This document shows, one piece after another, positions 26,948 to 35,386 of a stretch of 52,525 bases of DNA (position 1 is the first letter of the stretch; the number at the start of each line of letters is the position of its first letter). The translations under genes were made by a program, and so were the position numbers. The notes under the pieces are model-generated. The model made no database searches and was not told the origin of the DNA. It was given only the letters and a program-made list of their open reading frames with translations. The stretch is from Hyphomicrobiales bacterium (lineage in GTDB: Bacteria > Pseudomonadota > Alphaproteobacteria > Rhizobiales > CAJQND01): the NCBI GenBank assembly GCA_028285595.1, contig JANQOW010000018.1:1-52525 (forward strand). Direction: 5' to 3'.

Positions 26948-28588
26948 GTGGCAAGCTTTGACTACATAGTCGTGGGGTCAGGCAGCGCAGGCGCCATCAT
27001 TGCTGCGCGTCTCGCTGAAGACCCTGCAACGACGGTGCTGCTGCTGGAGGCCGGCCCCCCCGACCGCAGCCCGCTGTTCCACATTCCGGCCGCCATGCGC
27101 TACGCCTATGATGAGCCGAAGTATAACTGGAGCTACGTGACCGAGCCCGAACCGTTCCTCAACAACCGCCGGGTGAAGATGCCCAGAGGCCGGGTCTTGG
27201 GCGGCTCGTCCTCCATAAACGGTCAGCTCTATCTGCGCGGCCATCCGCTGGACTATGAGGGGTGGGCAGAGGCAGGAGCTGATGGCTGGTCATATGCGGA
27301 GGTTCTGCCATATTTCAGACGCCTTGAGACCCGTGTGGACGGCCCGACGGACTATCGGGGCGCGGAAGGTCCCATCAAGGCCTCCACAGTGCCGCCGGGC
27401 CCGCTGGAACAAGCATTCCTGACCGCGGGCGCCGAGGCCGGTTACCTCAGTACGGAGGATGTGAACGGGCACCAGCAGGATGGTTTCGGCCTCTTTCCCA
27501 AGAACGTCGCGGACGGCCGGCGCTCCTCGGCCTCCTACTGCTATTTGCGCAACCCCCCGTCCAACCTGAAGATCATGACCGGCTGTCACGTCACACGCGT
27601 GGTGCTGGAGGGGCGCAGCGCAAGGGGCGTGACATACGAACGGGGCGGGCAGACAGAAACCGCGAACGCCAACAGGGAAGTCGTCCTCAGTGGCGGCGTT
27701 TTCAACACGCCCCAACTTCTGATGCAGTCGGGTATCGGGCCGGCGGCGCACTTGCGTGAGCATGGGCTGGAGGTGATGCTCGATGCGTCTGAGGTGGGCG
27801 AAAACCTGCAAGACCATCCCTTAACGGCGGTCCAGGTGTCCTGCACCCAGCCGGTGACGCTGTATCAGCACCTCAATCTGTTGTCCCAGGCCAAGGGTGT
27901 TCTCGACTGGCTCTTTACCCGGCGCGGGCTGCTGGCCAACAATCATTTCAACGCGGTGGCCTTCCTGCGCACCAAGGCGGGCATCCGCTTTCCCAATCTT
28001 CAGATTGCGCTCCTTGGCATTGCCGTGGCCGAGGGCAGCGCGGAGTTCATGAAGCAGCATGCCTTCCAGCTTCAGATCTCCAATCAACGCCCCTTGAGCA
28101 AGGGCCACGTGCGGCTCACCTCTCCGGATCCTCACGCACCGCCGGCGATCTCAACCAACATGCTGGGCCACCCGGAAGATATGGAGGAACTCAAAGCCGG
28201 GTTCCATCTCACCCGCGAGCTCCTGCGCCAGCCGGCGCTTGCAGCCTATGTGGGCGAAGAGCTCTTTCCAGGCGCGGATGTTCAGACCGATGAGGCCTTG
28301 GAGGCGTGGATCCGCGCCACCTGCTATTCCTCCTACCACCCGTGCGGCACCTGCCGCATGGGGTCCGATGACCGCGCGGTGGTGGACCCCACCTGCCGGG
28401 TCCGGGGTATTGACCGTTTGCGTGTAGCCGATGGTTCCATCATGCCCATCATTCCATCAGCAAACCTCAATTGCCCCACCATGATGATCGGTGAAAAAGC
28501 AGCCGATATGATCGCCGGAAAGCCGCCGCTGCCGCCCTCGAACCTGCCCTATTTCGTCGATCCGGATTGGCAAACGCACCAGCGGTGA
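26948..28588 (+). CDS. GMC-family FAD oxidoreductase
   Basis: A 546-residue glucose-methanol-choline oxidoreductase. The FAD site is YIVVGSGSAGAIIAARL near the N-terminus, with LLLEAGP after it; GRVLGGSSSINGQLYLRGH is the GMC signature 1, and GGVFNTPQLLMQSGIGP signature 2. The catalytic His is in YSSYHPCGTCRMG, and the C-terminal block RVADGSIMPIIPSANLNCPT follows. Resembles choline- and alcohol-dehydrogenase branches; substrate an alcohol. GTG start at 26948, 12 bases after the GntR stop, so probably the last rightward operon gene before the hairpin at 28648. Confidence 0.85.
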   Translation: MASFDYIVVGSGSAGAIIAARLAEDPATTVLLLEAGPPDRSPLFHIPAAMRYAYDEPKYNWSYVTEPEPFLNNRRVKMPRGRVLGGSSSINGQLYLRGHPLDYEGWAEAGADGWSYAEVLPYFRRLETRVDGPTDYRGAEGPIKASTVPPGPLEQAFLTAGAEAGYLSTEDVNGHQQDGFGLFPKNVADGRRSSASYCYLRNPPSNLKIMTGCHVTRVVLEGRSARGVTYERGGQTETANANREVVLSGGVFNTPQLLMQSGIGPAAHLREHGLEVMLDASEVGENLQDHPLTAVQVSCTQPVTLYQHLNLLSQAKGVLDWLFTRRGLLANNHFNAVAFLRTKAGIRFPNLQIALLGIAVAEGSAEFMKQHAFQLQISNQRPLSKGHVRLTSPDPHAPPAISTNMLGHPEDMEELKAGFHLTRELLRQPALAAYVGEELFPGADVQTDEALEAWIRATCYSSYHPCGTCRMGSDDRAVVDPTCRVRGIDRLRVADGSIMPIIPSANLNCPTMMIGEKAADMIAGKPPLPPSNLPYFVDPDWQTHQR

Positions 28589-28647
28589 GCAACACGCTCG
28601 AACGGCTATCCCCGTCTCGCCAATCCGTGATACTTGGGGCGTGTGAG

Positions 28648-28666
28648 GGCCCGGATACACCGGGCC
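28648..28666 (+). promoter_or_regulatory. GC hairpin before the nicotinamidase gene
   Basis: Perfect stem GGCCCGG/CCGGGCC with loop ATACA, 25 bases upstream of the nicotinamidase ATG. No T-run follows, so it may attenuate transcription or shield the ribosome site rather than being a classical terminator. Confidence 0.4.
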
Positions 28667-28690
28667 GGGAATGTCAAAGGATCTGCACTC

Positions 28691-29317
28691 ATGTCATCCC
28701 AAGCCGGCGATGTGCTTTTGGTGGTCGATGTTCAGAATGATTTCTGCCCCGGAGGCCAGTTGGCCGTGCCGGGCGGGCACGACATTGTGCCGGTGATCAA
28801 TGGGCTGATCGAACGGTTCGACCATGTCATCCTCACGCAAGACTGGCATCCGGCAGGCCACAGTTCCTTTGCCTCCTCACATGCGGGGGCAGCGCCGTTC
28901 AGTGAGACCACCATGCCTTATGGTCCGCAGACCCTATGGCCGGACCACTGCATCCAAGGCACCGAGGGTGCAGCGTTCCACGCCGGCTTGCAGTGGCACA
29001 AGGCTGAGATGGTGATCCGCAAGGGGTTCCGATCCGAGATCGATTCTTATTCGGCTTTCTTTGAGAATGATAAGCAGACGCCTACAGGGCTCACCGGATA
29101 TCTGCGCGAGCGCAGCTTTCATCGGGTGTTCGCCTGCGGCTTGGCGTTTGACTATTGCGTCCGGTTCTCCGCGGAGGATGCAAGGGCACAAGGCTTTGAA
29201 GCATTGGTGATCGAGGATGCCTGCCGGGCGATCGATCTGGACGGTTCGGCCGAGGCCTCGCGGAAGGCGTTTGGGGAGATAGGGGTTTCGCTGGTCAACT
29301 CAAGCGATATTGGTTGA
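28691..29317 (+). CDS. pncA: Nicotinamidase
   Basis: A 208-residue isochorismatase-fold amidase that hydrolyses nicotinamide to nicotinate in NAD salvage. The catalytic triad is visible: D13 in VDVQNDF, K111 in VIRKGF and C156 in GLAFDYCV. Metal ligands are D51, H53 and H57 (TQDWHPAGH), with H86 in WPDHCIQGT as the usual fourth position. Length is normal. Start at the ATG at 28691; the open frame upstream spans the hairpin. It is separated from the catabolic operon by 102 bases and is probably an independent housekeeping gene. Confidence 0.9.
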   Translation: MSSQAGDVLLVVDVQNDFCPGGQLAVPGGHDIVPVINGLIERFDHVILTQDWHPAGHSSFASSHAGAAPFSETTMPYGPQTLWPDHCIQGTEGAAFHAGLQWHKAEMVIRKGFRSEIDSYSAFFENDKQTPTGLTGYLRERSFHRVFACGLAFDYCVRFSAEDARAQGFEALVIEDACRAIDLDGSAEASRKAFGEIGVSLVNSSDIG

Positions 29318-29326
29318 CCCTCCGTT

Positions 29327-29397
29327 CCCCTGCGAAAGCAGGGGCCCATAGCTCGGATCTTTCTCTTTGCTCAGAAGGTCCCTGCTTTCGCAGGGAC
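29327..29397. repeat. REP-like doublet with GAAA loops
   Basis: Two hairpins facing each other: CCCCTGC-GAAA-GCAGGGG at 29327-29344 and GTCCCTGC-TTTC-GCAGGGAC at 29378-29397. The second is an inverted copy of the first, with the same GAAA loop on the minus strand. They sit between convergent genes ending at 29317 and 29436. The layout is that of a bipartite REP element and may also protect or end both transcripts. Confidence 0.7.
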
Positions 29398-29435
29398 GCG
29401 GAACTTGCGCGCACCCAGGCAAACGTGAGGTCGGC

Positions 29436-30413
29436 CTACTTCTGCGCCACCTTCTTCACCTTCTGCTCCTCGCCGGAGGGCAGGGGGGCGCGCTTGTCTG
29501 CGATCCAGGCCGCAATATCCTTCCACACCACCTCGCGCTGTTTGTCGCGCATCAGCATGTGCCAGCCGTTCTTGTAGATTGCCACGCGCTTGGGCGCGCG
29601 GATGCGGCCGATCACCTTGTGGGTGGGGTCTGCCGGTACAATCTGATCGTTCTTGCCATAAAGATAAAGCACCGGGCTCTTGAGCCGTTCGGCCGAATCG
29701 TAGGCCTCGTCCATCAACGTGACCAATCCATAGATGGTGTCCGTCCGGGTTTTGGACTGATACAGCGGATCCTTGCCGATGGCGCGCAGCACCTCGATGT
29801 TGTCAGACGGCCAGATATCCAGGCTCTCGCCCGTGGGTGAGTAGCTGGGCGCCACATGAGCGGTGATCCACAAAGTGGATTTGAGGAACGGGTTCATCGC
29901 CCGCCAACCCCACACCGCCGGCGCCACCAGCACGGCACCTGCCGGCTCCAGGCCGTTGTCCAAGGCCTTCATGGTCACCGCCCCACCCATAGAGAGGCCG
30001 ATCACATATACGGGAAGGCCTTCGTGCTTTTGCTGAACCAACGCATAAACGCTCTTCAGATCGCTCACCATGGCCTCGCCGCCCGGCCAAAGGCCGCGCT
30101 TTGCCTTGTCCGTTCGTCCAAATGAGCGTTGATCATAGGCGTAGAAGCTGATGTTCCGTTTGGCGAACCAGGGACCCGGCAGTCCGAAGTCTTCCGCGTA
30201 GCCGTTCATGCCATGGACACCCACCACCACCGCTTTGGGCTTCTTGGCGCGCCACACATGCATAGGCAACCGCGCGCCGTCGGCCATCACCGCGGTCTCG
30301 CCATCCAGGAACGGCTCATTGACCGCTAATCCCAGTTCCTGGATCTGGGGCGTGGTGCAGGCGCTTAAGATCAGCAGCGCAAATCCGACAACAAAGGCAC
30401 GCATGGCTCTCAT
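29436..30413 (-). CDS. Lipoprotein alpha/beta hydrolase (monoglyceride lipase-like)
   Basis: A 325-residue serine hydrolase with a lipoprotein signal (FVVGFALLILSAC, lipobox Cys near residue 19), so anchored to a membrane. The hydrolase core shows GVHGMNGYAEDF (oxyanion region), the nucleophile elbow VIGLSMGGAVTM, the acid in YLYGKNDQIVPAD and the His in NGWHMLMRD. Resembles lysophospholipase/monoacylglycerol lipases. Start at the ATG at 30413 or 30404. It follows the UDG gene by 10 bases in a three-gene leftward run. Confidence 0.85.
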   Translation of the reverse strand: MRAMRAFVVGFALLILSACTTPQIQELGLAVNEPFLDGETAVMADGARLPMHVWRAKKPKAVVVGVHGMNGYAEDFGLPGPWFAKRNISFYAYDQRSFGRTDKAKRGLWPGGEAMVSDLKSVYALVQQKHEGLPVYVIGLSMGGAVTMKALDNGLEPAGAVLVAPAVWGWRAMNPFLKSTLWITAHVAPSYSPTGESLDIWPSDNIEVLRAIGKDPLYQSKTRTDTIYGLVTLMDEAYDSAERLKSPVLYLYGKNDQIVPADPTHKVIGRIRAPKRVAIYKNGWHMLMRDKQREVVWKDIAAWIADKRAPLPSGEEQKVKKVAQK

Positions 30414-30423
30414 GGGGGAGAGG

Positions 30424-31038
30424 TTAGCTCAGAAGTTCTTTCACTTGTCTTTGCAAATGGGGCAAAATTTCGGTTTCAAACCAAGGGTTGGCCTTCAACC
30501 ATCTGTTATTGCGCCAGGAGGGGTGAGGCAGGACGAGGATGGGCGGATCGAACGTTTCCGCATAATCGCGCCAATTCTGCACTGTGGCGGTGAGGGTTTT
30601 CCCGCGGTCAGGGCCCAGATGCCAGGCTTGCGCATATTGCCCGATCAATAAAATAAGCCCCACATCGCTCAGATGTTCCATCAACTGGGCCCGCCAGCGG
30701 GGCGCACACTCCTTGCGCGGCGGCAGATCGCCCCCTTTGGCATCAAGGCCCGGGAAGCAAAAGCCCATGGGCACGATGGCAATCTTGCTGGCGTCATAGA
30801 ACACGGTCTCATCCACCCCCATCCAGGCGCGCAGGCGGTCGCCTGAGGGATCGGTGAACGGGCGGCCCGAGGCGTGCACACGGGTGCCCGGCGCCTGGCC
30901 GGCGATCAGGATTTTCGCGCTGGCGCTGATCTGCAGCACAGGATTGGGCTCATGGGGCAGGGGCGTTGCCTCAGACGTCTCCCGGCAGAGGCGGCAGGCC
31001 CGGACCTCATCAACCAACGCTTTGAGGCTGGCGCTCAC
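30424..31038 (-). CDS. Uracil-DNA glycosylase family protein
   Basis: A 204-residue UDG-superfamily protein. The N-terminal CxxC (ACRLCRET) is followed by the active-site loop GQAPGTRVHASGRPFTDPSG, and the C-terminal motif LPHPSWRNNRW holds the conserved HPS. Cys positions partly recall the iron-sulfur family 4 enzymes, but all four are not clear. Expected to remove damaged bases or act on a related nucleic acid. GTG start overlapping the GST stop (GTGA). Confidence 0.8.
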   Translation of the reverse strand: MSASLKALVDEVRACRLCRETSEATPLPHEPNPVLQISASAKILIAGQAPGTRVHASGRPFTDPSGDRLRAWMGVDETVFYDASKIAIVPMGFCFPGLDAKGGDLPPRKECAPRWRAQLMEHLSDVGLILLIGQYAQAWHLGPDRGKTLTATVQNWRDYAETFDPPILVLPHPSWRNNRWLKANPWFETEILPHLQRQVKELLS

Positions 31039-31643
31039 GCTGACGCACTGGGGCGGGCCGAAACCCGGTCATGCCAGCGTCTCAGATTATCCCGCTCACC
31101 TATGTCGGTCTTGATGACCCGCATAAAGTCTGTGCCCACGAGCGCGGAAATGTCCGCCAGGCTGTAGTCATTGCCGGCAATATAGTTGCGATCGGCAAGT
31201 TCGGCGTCCAGCACATCCAGCATCCACTCCACCCGGGGCCGGTTGGCTTCGCCCCATTCGGGCACCTGGGGGTTTTCCAGCGCCGCCATGCGCGGGTTTG
31301 TGTGGCGCAAGACCTGGGCCACGGGCATCAGAAGCTTCTCCTCCACCCGGCGTTGCCACATGTCAATCACCGCCTTTTCCAGGGCCGTGGTCCCCATCAG
31401 GGGCGGATCGGGTTGGAGCGCTTCGAAATAGCGGCAAATTGCGATGGTTTCCGAGATGGCCGTGCCATCGTCCAAGACCAGCACGGGAATGCGCTGCATC
31501 GGATTGAGCGCTGTCATCGCCTCCGATTTGTGTTCCCCGGCATTGATGTCGATCTGCTCATAGTCGATCTCGATGCCTTTTTCGGCGAGGAATATGCGCA
31601 CCCGACGCGGATTAGGTGCTCTGCCATCTTCGATGATTTTCAT
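31035..31643 (-). CDS. Glutathione S-transferase family protein
   Basis: About 202 residues. Thioredoxin-like N-terminal half (MKIIEDGRAPNPRRVRIFLA, then NPMQRIPVLVLDDGTAISET, the glutathione gamma-glutamyl site) and a helical C-terminal half with the N-capping motif YSLADISALVGTDF. The ATG at 31643 starts the family-typical sequence; 17 upstream residues in frame are unlikely. Cytosolic, substrate unknown. It is divergent from the SDR at 31741 and translationally coupled to the UDG gene. Confidence 0.85.
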   Translation of the reverse strand: MKIIEDGRAPNPRRVRIFLAEKGIEIDYEQIDINAGEHKSEAMTALNPMQRIPVLVLDDGTAISETIAICRYFEALQPDPPLMGTTALEKAVIDMWQRRVEEKLLMPVAQVLRHTNPRMAALENPQVPEWGEANRPRVEWMLDVLDAELADRNYIAGNDYSLADISALVGTDFMRVIKTDIGERDNLRRWHDRVSARPSASA

Positions 31644-31740
31644 ATCCAGCGCTCGCGTCTGATTGTCCCTTGACCGGATCAAGCCTATCCGCATTTATGC
31701 GCCGCTGGAACACCGGCGGTAACAAAAAAGGGCGATTGGC

Positions 31741-32640
31741 ATGGAAATCCGGTTTGACGATCAAGTGGTGATGATAACGGGCGCTGGTGCCGGGCTCGGG
31801 CGCTGCCACGCTTTGGAGTTCGCGCGTCGCGGGGCCGCCGTTGTGGTCAATGATCTGGGACCTGAGCCCGATGGTTCCGGCGGACCGTCTGAAGCCGCCC
31901 AATCGGTGGTGGCTGAGATCGAGGCGGCCGGTGGCCAAGCCATGGCCCATGGTGCCAGCGTCACCCACGAGGGCGGCGTGGCGGCCATGGTGGACGAGGT
32001 CATGAAGCGTTGGGGCCGTATCGATGTGCTGGTCAACAATGCCGGCATCTTGGGCGACAAAGCGTTTCACAATATGACGCTGGACGGCTTTCAAAAGGTG
32101 TTGGACGTGCATCTGATGGGCACGGTTATGGCGACGCACGCGGTCTGGCCCATCATGCGCGAGCAGTCCTACGGCCGGGTCATTGTCACCACCTCCTCAT
32201 CCGGGCTCTACGGCAATTTTGGTCAGTCAAACTATGGCGCAGGCAAAATGGGGGTTCTGGGGTTGATCTCCACCCTGAAGCTGGAGGGCGAGAAGTACAA
32301 CATACGCTGCACCGCGCTTGCCCCCACCGCCTGGACCCAGATGACCTCAGACATCTTCCCCGCTGAGGCCGAGGACATGTTCAAGCCCGAAAAGGTCTCG
32401 CCTGCGGTGATCTATCTGGCCGGCGGCGATGCCCCAACGGGCACGATCTTGTGTGCAGGGGCCGGCGGCTTTGCCCGGGCGGCGTTGCTGGAGACGCCCG
32501 GGGTCTATCTCGGACCGGATGCCTCCGCTGAGGACATCGCCGCCAACTGGGAGGCGATCGCCAGTATGGAGGGCGCCGTGGAACACTTTGCCGGCTTGGA
32601 ACAGCCGCAAAAAATGACAAAATTGTTCCAATCCGGTTAG
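31741..32640 (+). CDS. SDR resembling MFE-2 (3R)-hydroxyacyl-CoA dehydrogenase
   Basis: A 299-residue SDR with ITGAGAGLGRCHALEFARRG, the NDLG segment and long insertion typical of peroxisomal multifunctional-enzyme-type dehydrogenases, VLVNNAGIL, and the active site with S in VTTSSSG and YGAGK (YxxxK intact). The C-terminal extension (about 250-299) is also MFE-like. Likely oxidises a (3R)-hydroxyacyl-CoA in the cytosol. It stands alone between the GST and histidine kinase genes. Confidence 0.85.
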   Translation: MEIRFDDQVVMITGAGAGLGRCHALEFARRGAAVVVNDLGPEPDGSGGPSEAAQSVVAEIEAAGGQAMAHGASVTHEGGVAAMVDEVMKRWGRIDVLVNNAGILGDKAFHNMTLDGFQKVLDVHLMGTVMATHAVWPIMREQSYGRVIVTTSSSGLYGNFGQSNYGAGKMGVLGLISTLKLEGEKYNIRCTALAPTAWTQMTSDIFPAEAEDMFKPEKVSPAVIYLAGGDAPTGTILCAGAGGFARAALLETPGVYLGPDASAEDIAANWEAIASMEGAVEHFAGLEQPQKMTKLFQSG

Positions 32641-32750
32641 CACCTCCTTCACCAACTGAGCTGAGCCAATTTTAAGGTTTCCCCGCTAGTCTGATCGGCC
32701 AAGGGATAACTGCGCGACAAAAACAGACGCAGTTACTAAAGGGACGGGTC

Positions 32751-34238
32751 ATGACTGCTGCCAGCCTCAATGAGGGTGACAAAATCGCTGCCGGGCGTTC
32801 GGCTTGGCCGAAGAACGCGCTTGGCGGCCGCTTGCACCTGCCCAAGAGCCGGAAGACCGGCCTCACCTACGATCAGGAACTCCTGACCCTCTTCGTTGCG
32901 CAACAGAACAATCTTTCGCTGGCCATGCCGGCTCTGGCCATCCTCATGGCCATGGCCGCCCTCATGTGGTCGCCCATGACGTCGGTGGGCTATTGGCTGA
33001 GCACTGTGCTGATTTGCCAGGGCATCCAGCTCATCTTGTGCCGCAACTATCAGATGGAAAATCCGCGCAAGGTGGACATGGTGAAGTGGGCGTCCCGGCT
33101 CGCCTCCTCAGAACTGGCCTTTGCGCTTGCCTGGTGTTCGCTGCTGTTCGCCTTCTGGGATCCAGCCACCGATGTGCAGCGGGTCTTTATGGTGGCGACG
33201 CTCATTGTTGTGACCTCCGTGCGCTTGGTGGTGTCGGCCCACTTCCTGCCGATCATCTTTGCCGGCACCGTGCCGATCACGCTTGCCATTGTGCTGAAAT
33301 GCACCCTGGCCGGTGAGCCGCTCTACCTGGCCATGGCCGGTATTGCCGTTCTGGTGGAGCTCTATTTCGTGCAGCTCGCCAAACGGATCCAACAGACCGC
33401 CCGCGACATGCTGGAGTTCCGAGCTCAGAAGGATGCCCTCATCGCTGAACTGGAACGCTCAAACGCCGTCTCCGATGAGGCGCGCCGCCGGGCAGAGCAC
33501 AATGCCGCATCAAAAACCCGGTTTTTGGCCACGGTGTCCCACGAGCTGCGCACGCCGCTCAACGCGGTGATCGGCTTCTCTGAAATCATGAAGGAAGAGA
33601 TGCTCGGCAGCCATGATGTGGACAGCTACAAAGAATATTCCGGCGATATCCACGCTGCAGGCACTTATCTGCTGGGCCTGATTAACGAGATCCTGGATCA
33701 CACCAAGCTGGAAGCCAACAAGTATCACCTGCATCTGGAGCCGGTGGAGATCGCCAAGATCGCCAAGGAGTGTATCGATCTTGTTCAACTTCAGGCCGAC
33801 AATGGCAATCTGACGCTGAAGCTGATTGCCCAGCCGCGCTTGCCGAAGATGATGGCGGACGAGCGGGCGCTCAAGCAGATCTGTCTGAACCTCCTCTCCA
33901 ACGCCATCAAGTTCACCCCCGAAGGCGGCCGGGTCACGCTGACCATCGCCATGACGCGGCTGGGGACCTTGCAGCTTTCTGTGCGGGACACCGGTATCGG
34001 CATTGCCGAAGAGGAAATTCCCGAAGTGCTCACCTCATTCGGTCAGAGCACGAAGTCCTTTGACATGGCCAAAGAAGGCGTGGGGCTGGGTCTGCCGATT
34101 GTAGATGGCCTGGTGCGCCTGCACGGTGGCCTTATGGAGATCCGCTCCAAGGTGGACGCGGGTACCGAAGTGGTCGTCGAATTTCCACAAGAATGCCTGC
34201 CCAAAGGTTCTCCCATCCGCTCCGCGCTGGCCGCTTGA
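32751..34238 (+). CDS. Membrane sensor histidine kinase (PdhS/DivJ-like catalytic core)
   Basis: A 495-residue kinase. After a cytosolic start, about five to six hydrophobic segments span residues 60-205, then a coiled linker (RDMLEFRAQKDALIAELERS), the H-box FLATVSHELRTPLNAVIGFS with the phospho-His, the N-box LKQICLNLLSNAIKFTPEGG, G1 VRDTGIGI and G2 GVGLGLPIVDGL. The H-box style matches the PleC/DivJ/PdhS cell-cycle kinases of alphaproteobacteria. No PAS domain is evident and no response regulator gene is nearby. It converges with the spondin-domain gene, with a three-base gap. Confidence 0.9.
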   Translation: MTAASLNEGDKIAAGRSAWPKNALGGRLHLPKSRKTGLTYDQELLTLFVAQQNNLSLAMPALAILMAMAALMWSPMTSVGYWLSTVLICQGIQLILCRNYQMENPRKVDMVKWASRLASSELAFALAWCSLLFAFWDPATDVQRVFMVATLIVVTSVRLVVSAHFLPIIFAGTVPITLAIVLKCTLAGEPLYLAMAGIAVLVELYFVQLAKRIQQTARDMLEFRAQKDALIAELERSNAVSDEARRRAEHNAASKTRFLATVSHELRTPLNAVIGFSEIMKEEMLGSHDVDSYKEYSGDIHAAGTYLLGLINEILDHTKLEANKYHLHLEPVEIAKIAKECIDLVQLQADNGNLTLKLIAQPRLPKMMADERALKQICLNLLSNAIKFTPEGGRVTLTIAMTRLGTLQLSVRDTGIGIAEEEIPEVLTSFGQSTKSFDMAKEGVGLGLPIVDGLVRLHGGLMEIRSKVDAGTEVVVEFPQECLPKGSPIRSALAA

Positions 34239-34241
34239 GGG

Positions 34242-34889
34242 CTATTTGTCGATCCGCGTGAGAAGGGCTGAACCCACTTTCGCCAGACCCCGACCGTCCA
34301 AAACGTGAGGCGTTGCCAGAAGGCGTATCGACTGGGCCGGCTGCGTCTCCATGTTGGCGGACAGATAGGACGAGCCGCTGTCCGTGCCCGCATCCCACAC
34401 CCACAACGGAATTCTGAGGCGCTTCACCCACTCGCCCTCCTTGCGCAAGGGAACGGAACCGGCGCCGGTGAACCAGTCAGGACTGGGCGCGAGCATGGTC
34501 ACGAAGGAGACCAATGGGTGGCTTTCCTTGGCGGTGAATTCCAGCCTGATGGCACCAGGCACCTTATCGATGCCGCCGGCCTGTAAAATCTCGCCAATCC
34601 GGCCGCGCCGCTTAGCTTCTGTGAACTCGGCCATCATAATGCCGGCCCGGCCGTTCTCCGCCACCAGCTTAAGCCCGCTGGATGCGGTCCGACCGTCGGC
34701 AAACATCACGTAGCGGCTGTTATGGGTGGCGCCCACCAGGCCGGACATGTGGCCGCCGGCTTCAGGCCAGTCATGCGGATGGGTGGCCTTGCTCCAGGAG
34801 ATCTGCAGCTCCAGCCGGTAGCGGGCCTCTTCCGCCGCGGCCGGGGCGATCAGGGCAAGGCAGAGGGCAAGGGCGATGGCGAATCTCAT
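34242..34889 (-). CDS. Exported spondin-N domain protein
   Basis: A 215-residue protein with a signal peptide (FAIALALCLALIAPAAA) and one domain matching Spondin_N: ISWSKATHPHDWPEAGGHMS, VGATHNSRYVMF, HPLVSFVTMLAPSPDWFTGA and LWVWDAGTDSGSSYLSANME. In animals this fold binds calcium at the cell surface; bacterial members are exported proteins of unknown role. Single gene, converging on the histidine kinase. Confidence 0.8.
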   Translation of the reverse strand: MRFAIALALCLALIAPAAAEEARYRLELQISWSKATHPHDWPEAGGHMSGLVGATHNSRYVMFADGRTASSGLKLVAENGRAGIMMAEFTEAKRRGRIGEILQAGGIDKVPGAIRLEFTAKESHPLVSFVTMLAPSPDWFTGAGSVPLRKEGEWVKRLRIPLWVWDAGTDSGSSYLSANMETQPAQSIRLLATPHVLDGRGLAKVGSALLTRIDK

Positions 34890-34963
34890 GGGATGAACCT
34901 CTTAGAATCATGGGCAGCCGGTACAACAGCCAAATGGGGCAGTTGGGCCCAAAACACAAGGCT

Positions 34964-35386
34964 TCATCGGTAGATCTCAATCCTCCCTGAGCGCGGATAG
35001 AGGCTCAAGCGATCGCCGGTCTTAATCACTGCACAAGGGTCATCGTCCAAACGGTGCAGTAAGGTCAGGCCGGCAAACAGGGCCCCTTGAGCAAAGATCG
35101 GGCTGGCGCGCTGGAACACGATACCAAGAGGTGCCATGCCGCGGCGCTTCAGTTCGGCAAGTGACCAGGATGCGGCCACACCCCCCTTAGGTCTGGTAAA
35201 AACCAATATGCGTCCGGCAACGGACTGGCCATAAAGGTCGTGATCCTTGTTGGAGATGATGCCCGTTTCGGGGCTGAGGTCGTAGCGCACGCCGAAGCCG
35301 TGCGCGGAGACCAATGCAGGTCCCGAGACATCCGGACCCAAGCCGCGCCCTCCGTTCAACTCCTGAACCGGTTTCTCAGCGCTCAT
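34964..35386 (-). CDS. Aconitase X small (swivel) subunit
   Basis: A 140-residue DUF126 protein, the swivelling domain of aconitase X. Signature parts are LSPETGIISNKDHDLYGQSV, GRILVFTRPKGGVAASWSL and PLGIVFQRASPIFAQGALFA. With the large subunit it forms an iron-sulfur dehydratase; bacterial AcnX enzymes are known as cis-3-hydroxy-L-proline dehydratases and archaeal ones as mevalonate phosphate dehydratases. It overlaps the large-subunit gene by ATGA and is the last gene of its operon. Confidence 0.85.
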   Translation of the reverse strand: MSAEKPVQELNGGRGLGPDVSGPALVSAHGFGVRYDLSPETGIISNKDHDLYGQSVAGRILVFTRPKGGVAASWSLAELKRRGMAPLGIVFQRASPIFAQGALFAGLTLLHRLDDDPCAVIKTGDRLSLYPRSGRIEIYR

